NCBI GenBank assembly: GCA_002399265.1
Contig: DHDG01000019.1
Span: 1-8,465 of the forward strand
DNA: 8,465 nucleotides
Source of the DNA: Firmicutes bacterium UBA4882
Lineage (GTDB): Bacteria; Bacillota; UBA4882
Reading direction: 5' to 3'
The notes beneath the pieces are model-generated. The model was not told where the DNA came from. It worked only from the letters and a program-made list of their open reading frames with translations, and ran no database searches. This document shows, in pieces, positions 5,685-8,465 of this stretch. Every line of letters starts with the position of its first letter. Positions within the stretch are counted from its first letter, which is position 1. A program made the position numbers and the translations under genes.

Positions 5685-5880
5685 CATACACATGAGCCTA
5701 CTTGGGGTTACCGCATGGTTACCGGTGTTTTGCGGCGTGATCACGACTTGGTTATTAACCGCAAGAAGGTTCAACGATTCATGCGGGATATGGGGATTTA
5801 CGCCATTTATCCCAAGCCAAAACTCAGCAAGCGTTATCACGCTCAGTACGCCAAGCCATATTTACTACCGAAGAAGCAGG
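5685..5880 (+). pseudogene. IS3-family OrfB N-terminal fragment, interrupted by IS256 derivative
   Basis: The readable part is HEPTWGYRMVTGVLRRDHDL, then VINRKKVQRFMRDMGIYAIY, then LSKRYHAQYAKPYLL. This is the HTH_21 region found before the integrase domain in IS2/IS407-type OrfB. The upstream edge near 5685 has no OrfA or terminal repeat, and no DDE domain remains. The following IS256 derivative begins at 5881; the last residues of the extended ORF come from that element. It is a different IS3 lineage from the complete copy at 2773-4112. Confidence 0.8.
5873..5880 (+). repeat. Target-site duplication, left copy
   Basis: GAAGCAGG abuts the first base of the IS256 left terminal repeat. The identical octamer is at 6473-6480. 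IS256 elements duplicate 8-9 bases. Confidence 0.88.
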
Positions 5881-5905
5881 GCTAGTGTATAATCAAGTTC
5901 GCAAT
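5881..5905 (+). repeat. IS256 left terminal inverted repeat
   Basis: It begins GCTAGTGTATAATC and ends GTTCGCAAT. The same end, with one or two differences, is at 1239-1215 on the minus strand in copy 1. Confidence 0.8.
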
Positions 5906-5980
5906 ATGATATAGGAAAAAACGTCGGGAACTCCGAAATGGTAAGTTGCCAAGACAAACCACGAAAGGAGTTAGTACCCG

Positions 5981-6426
5981 ATGGCTTACAATCAGAATAC
6001 CGCATCCTTCGAAAAAATGCTACCGCGATTTATGTCTGAACCCGATCCGATGTTATGCCACAGGCCGTTTAGGATACCGTTCAGGCATTCGTGTCCGACG
6101 TTTTGACACTCGAATGGGAACAATGTATCTGTTGGTGCCAAAAGTCCGTAAGGGCGGCTATGTGCCTTTCTTTGTGACCGAGAAAAAACGTTCCGAACAA
6201 GCTTTAATCCAGGTAGCTCATGAAGCATATATAAATGGAGTCTTTACTAGGAGTCAAGGAGATTCGGCGACGTTCCAGAGTTGTGGGCATTTTCCCGTCG
6301 ATGGGTTCCTATATAAGGCTAGTTTGCTGCTATCTCATGGAGTACTCTGAAGACTGGCAAACCACCAGATGTTATATATAAAAAGACATCATTGAGGTCA
6401 TCTCAGTCAAGCGGCTAGCAGCTTAG
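5981..6426 (+). pseudogene. IS256-family transposase with large internal deletion (copy 2)
   Basis: ATG 5981 follows AAAGGAG (5963-5969). The reading MAYNQNTASFEKMLPRFMSE runs to DPMLCH and is then out of frame after a small deletion near 6060. The next block, GYRSGIRVRRFDTRMGTMYL with LLVPKVRKGGYVPFFVTEKK, is the conserved IS256 N-terminal region in another frame. At about 6255 a second, large deletion joins this to the C-terminus: EIRRRSRVVGIFPSMGSYIR, then YLMEYSEDWQTTRCYI, an in-frame TAA at 6379, then VISVKRLAA and a final TAG at 6424. The whole catalytic core is missing. The residues are characteristic enough to identify the family with confidence. Confidence 0.88.
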
Positions 6427-6447
6427 TTTCCAAGTTCCCGATGAGAA

Positions 6448-6472
6448 ATTGCGAACATCTCTGGACACAACC
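6448..6472 (-). repeat. IS256 right terminal inverted repeat
   Basis: Read on the minus strand it begins GGTTGTGTCC and ends GTTCGCAAT, matching the left end at 17 of 25 positions. Confidence 0.75.
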
Positions 6473-6480
6473 GAAGCAGG
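6473..6480 (+). repeat. Target-site duplication, right copy
   Basis: GAAGCAGG immediately follows the IS256 right end and is identical to 5873-5880. Confidence 0.88.
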
Positions 6481-6502
6481 ACAAGTCTTACCATTGTAGA
6501 AA

Positions 6503-6531
6503 TTACCAACATATTTAGTTGGGTTTATAGT
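6503..6531 (+). promoter_or_regulatory. Possible gspE promoter
   Basis: TTACCA (6503-6508), a 17-base spacer and TATAGT (6526-6531) resemble sigma-A boxes (4/6 and 5/6). Transcription would begin only a few bases before the GTG start, so the leader would be almost absent, which weakens the case. Confidence 0.3.
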
Positions 6532-6543
6532 GCCTATTGTGAG

Positions 6544-8244
6544 GTGCCGCTATTGAGTCTCAATCTGCTCGTTCAGATGCTTTTACAACGTGACCTGCTT
6601 ACTGCCAATGATGCCGAATCAGTGCTGCAAAGCCGGCAGACGGTGTCGGAATTTATGAGAACTCTTACAGAGCGGGGCGAGCAATTTGAAAAGCAGGCGC
6701 TTGATGCTATTGCGGTAGAGCTTAGCATAGAGCGATTCGATCTGATTGGCTTTTCTCCGCCAGGCCGGGTTCTGGCGGCAGTTCCGGAAAACCTGGCTTT
6801 GAAACACCAGGTTTTTCCCGTTGATCTGGTCAATGGTACCTTAGTGATCGCCACTGCCAACCCATTTGACACACACGGTCCTGACGAAATACAGCTTGTC
6901 GGGGGAAAACCTGTACGTATTGCACTGTCTGGAGCACTCCAGATCGAGCAGGCGTTGCAGCGCTTTTATCAGCAAAACGCTGGCGCGGTGGCTTCCGCCA
7001 TCCATGATTTATCTGACGTCGGTAACGAAATGCTGCCGGGCGAGCTCGAAGACGAAATCCGGGACTTGGCAGCCATTGAGAGCATTGCCAACGAAGCGCC
7101 AATTATCAGGTTGGTCAATGCCCTCCTGCTGCAGGCGGTAAGGGATGGCGCTTCCGATATTCACTTCGAACCTTTCGAAAATGAAGTCAGGGTGCGTTAC
7201 CGTATCGATGGCATCCTGTACGATGTTTCGCAACCACCCAAAAAACTTTTCCCCGCGATTATTTCCCGCGTCAAACTGATGGCCGGCATGGATATCGCTG
7301 AAAAGCGCATACCTCAAGATGGGCGTATCCGAATTCGCATTTCCGGCCAGGACTTGGATCTGCGTGCGGCGGTAGCCCCGACTGTACACGGTGAAAGCGC
7401 CGTGCTGCGCATCTTAAACCGCGCATCCATGTTTCTGGAACTAACTTCACTTGGCATTTCATCCGCCATTTTGGAGCGCTTCTCAGTGTTATTCCAAAAA
7501 CCGAACGGTGCCATTTTGGTAACCGGTCCGACCGGTAGCGGAAAAACCACCACTCTTTATGCCGTGCTGTCGAAACTGAACTCCAGCGAGAAAAAGATTA
7601 TCACTGTGGAAGACCCGGTGGAATATCAGCTGAATGGCATTAACCAGATGCAGGTGAACAGCAAAGTCAACTTCACGTTCGCTAATGGACTCCGCAGCAT
7701 TGTGCGGCATGACCCTGATATCGTTCTGGTGGGCGAAATCCGCGACAGTGAAACCGCCGAAATTGCCATCCAGGCAGCACTTACCGGACACCTGGTGTTT
7801 TCCACACTGCATACCAATGACGCCGCTGGCGCCATGACTAGGTTACTCGATATGGGAGTGGAAGAATTCCTGGTAGCCTCCACAGTACGTGGAGTACTGG
7901 CCCAGCGTCTGGTACGTGTAATCTGTCCCAACTGTAAAGAGCCATATAACCCGCCGCCGGAACAGCTGCAGAGGCTGGGACTGCCGTTGGGTGAGGACCG
8001 GTTCTGGCATGGTGCCGGCTGTGATTTATGTAAAGGGATCGGTTACCGCGGCCAGACTGGTATCTACGAACTACTACCTGTCGATAGTATGATTGAGGAA
8101 TTGATCCTCAAAAGAGCTTCGGCCACACAAATCAGAGAAGCAGCTGTTAAGAGCGGAATGATCCCTTTACGGCAGGACGGACTGTCAAAGGCCAAAGCAG
8201 GCATCACTACTCTGGCCGAAGTTTTGCGTGTCTCACAGGAATAA
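6544..8244 (+). CDS. gspE: Type IV pilus / type II secretion assembly ATPase (GspE/PilB family)
   Basis: The hexameric cytoplasmic ATPase powers pilin or pseudopilin assembly at the inner membrane. Length 566 residues is normal. Residues ~1-140 are the N-terminal MshEN/GspE-N region, and ASDIHFEP (203-210) opens the ATPase domain. Walker A is GPTGSGKT (328-335). The Asp box ITVEDPVEY spans 353-361, Walker B lies within DPDIVLVGEIRD (390-401), and the His box is TGHLVFSTLHTNDA (414-427). The zinc tetracysteine CPNC (461-464)/CDLC (493-496) is intact, marking an assembly ATPase rather than PilT. GTG 6544 is the start best matching the family; its ribosome site is weak (GTGAGG). The next possible start is ATG 6577. 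A gspF-like gene follows 12 bases later. The upstream sequence is an IS256 derivative, so the native promoter or an upstream operon partner may have been displaced. GspE versus PilB cannot be decided here. Confidence 0.96.
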   Translation: MPLLSLNLLVQMLLQRDLLTANDAESVLQSRQTVSEFMRTLTERGEQFEKQALDAIAVELSIERFDLIGFSPPGRVLAAVPENLALKHQVFPVDLVNGTLVIATANPFDTHGPDEIQLVGGKPVRIALSGALQIEQALQRFYQQNAGAVASAIHDLSDVGNEMLPGELEDEIRDLAAIESIANEAPIIRLVNALLLQAVRDGASDIHFEPFENEVRVRYRIDGILYDVSQPPKKLFPAIISRVKLMAGMDIAEKRIPQDGRIRIRISGQDLDLRAAVAPTVHGESAVLRILNRASMFLELTSLGISSAILERFSVLFQKPNGAILVTGPTGSGKTTTLYAVLSKLNSSEKKIITVEDPVEYQLNGINQMQVNSKVNFTFANGLRSIVRHDPDIVLVGEIRDSETAEIAIQAALTGHLVFSTLHTNDAAGAMTRLLDMGVEEFLVASTVRGVLAQRLVRVICPNCKEPYNPPPEQLQRLGLPLGEDRFWHGAGCDLCKGIGYRGQTGIYELLPVDSMIEELILKRASATQIREAAVKSGMIPLRQDGLSKAKAGITTLAEVLRVSQE

Positions 8245-8256
8245 GGGGAGTGCGAC

Positions 8257-8465
8257 ATGGCTCGTTATAGCTATCGTGCCAGTGACGCCGGCGGACAGAT
8301 TTGCACTGGGGTCCGGGAAGCCCAAAGCAGGGCCGATGTCCTGGCGTGGCTGACCCGGCAACAACTGGTACCACTGAACCTAATAGAAGAAAAGTCGGCA
8401 GCTAAATTCGGAGCACCCTCCGAAACTGAAAAGTATCTGGCCGCCACTTCCGAGACTGGAGTGCA
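8257..8465 (+). CDS. gspF: Type II secretion / type IV pilus inner-membrane platform protein, N-terminal part (GspF/PilC)
   Basis: ATG 8257 has AAGGGGAG overlapping the gspE stop region, a tight operon spacing of 12 bases. The visible 69 residues begin MARYSYRASDAGGQICTGV and continue with a region reading AQSRADVLAWLTRQQLVPLN. This is the standard start of GspF/PilC: a short beta strand with the Y-x-A motif, the G-x-x-x-x-G segment and the helix preceding the first T2SSF repeat. The family product is about 400 residues with three membrane spans; the rest lies beyond the window. Following gspE, it would form the platform that the ATPase drives. The frame is open to the window end. Confidence 0.9.
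   Translation, partial: MARYSYRASDAGGQICTGVREAQSRADVLAWLTRQQLVPLNLIEEKSAAKFGAPSETEKYLAATSETGV

Larger units (their letters stand above)
5881..6472 (+). mobile_element. IS256-family deletion derivative (592 bp) with both ends and target duplication
   Basis: The left end GCTAGTGTATAATCAAG (5881 on) and the right end read inward from 6472 (GGTTGTGTCCAGAGATG) continue into a shared GTTCGCAAT; 17 of 25 positions match. Each end is followed farther in by TCGGGAACT. Identical octamers GAAGCAGG flank it, proving insertion as a unit. A normal IS256 element is about 1.3-1.4 kb. This one has lost the middle of its transposase, including the catalytic domain, so it could move only with help in trans. 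It sits directly upstream of gspE. Confidence 0.9.

Noticed and set aside
6573..8258. Many ORFs antisense to, or in other frames of, gspE
   Set aside because: All overlap a complete, motif-rich ATPase gene and show no domains of their own.
1..8465. CRISPR arrays, tRNA or rRNA genes
   Set aside because: I saw no regularly spaced repeats and no tRNA- or rRNA-like segments on either strand.

Overview
The window looks like a low-to-moderate GC Firmicute chromosome, probably a clostridial or Negativicutes-type bacterium. That rests on strong AGGAGG-like ribosome sites, frequent GTG/TTG starts, the insertion-sequence families present, and a Firmicute-style pilus/secretion ATPase. I cannot place it at genus level from sequence alone.

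Layout. (1) Positions 1-810 are the 3' end of an Rhs/YD-repeat gene: the Rhs core ends in the PVNYVDPSGF motif and is followed by a private 130-residue C-terminal tip with a glycine-rich hydrophobic segment. (2) Positions ~855-1239 are a deleted IS256-family remnant on the minus strand. (3) Positions 1274-1564 hold a decayed ORF with two in-frame TAG stops. (4) Positions 1651-2073 encode an AT-rich protein with about five membrane segments, a candidate immunity protein. (5) Positions 2268-2627 look like the 5' part of a group II intron. (6) Positions 2628-4562 are an internally deleted IS21-family element carrying, inside its istA start region, a complete 1340-bp IS3-family element (2773-4112) with a 3-bp target duplication. 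Removing the IS3 restores the istA reading frame exactly. (7) Positions 4639-5030 and 5104-5619 are two further orphan small genes, the first frameshifted. Both resemble the immunity-type cargo found downstream of Rhs genes. (8) Positions ~5685-5880 are a piece of another IS3-type orfB, cut by a 592-bp IS256 deletion derivative (5881-6472) with a perfect 8-bp target duplication. (9) From 6544 onward the sequence changes character (higher GC, dense coding): a complete GspE/PilB-type ATPase followed by the start of a GspF/PilC platform gene.

How it fits together. The left three quarters read as the eroding 3' tail of an Rhs polymorphic-toxin locus: a toxin tip, displaced or broken immunity-like genes, and nested or deleted insertion sequences. 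The right quarter is the beginning of a conserved type IV pilus / type II secretion operon. The functional candidates are the Rhs tip, the membrane protein at 1651-2073, the 5104-5619 gene and the gspE-gspF pair. Most of the rest is inactivated mobile DNA whose history can be reconstructed from junctions and target duplications.
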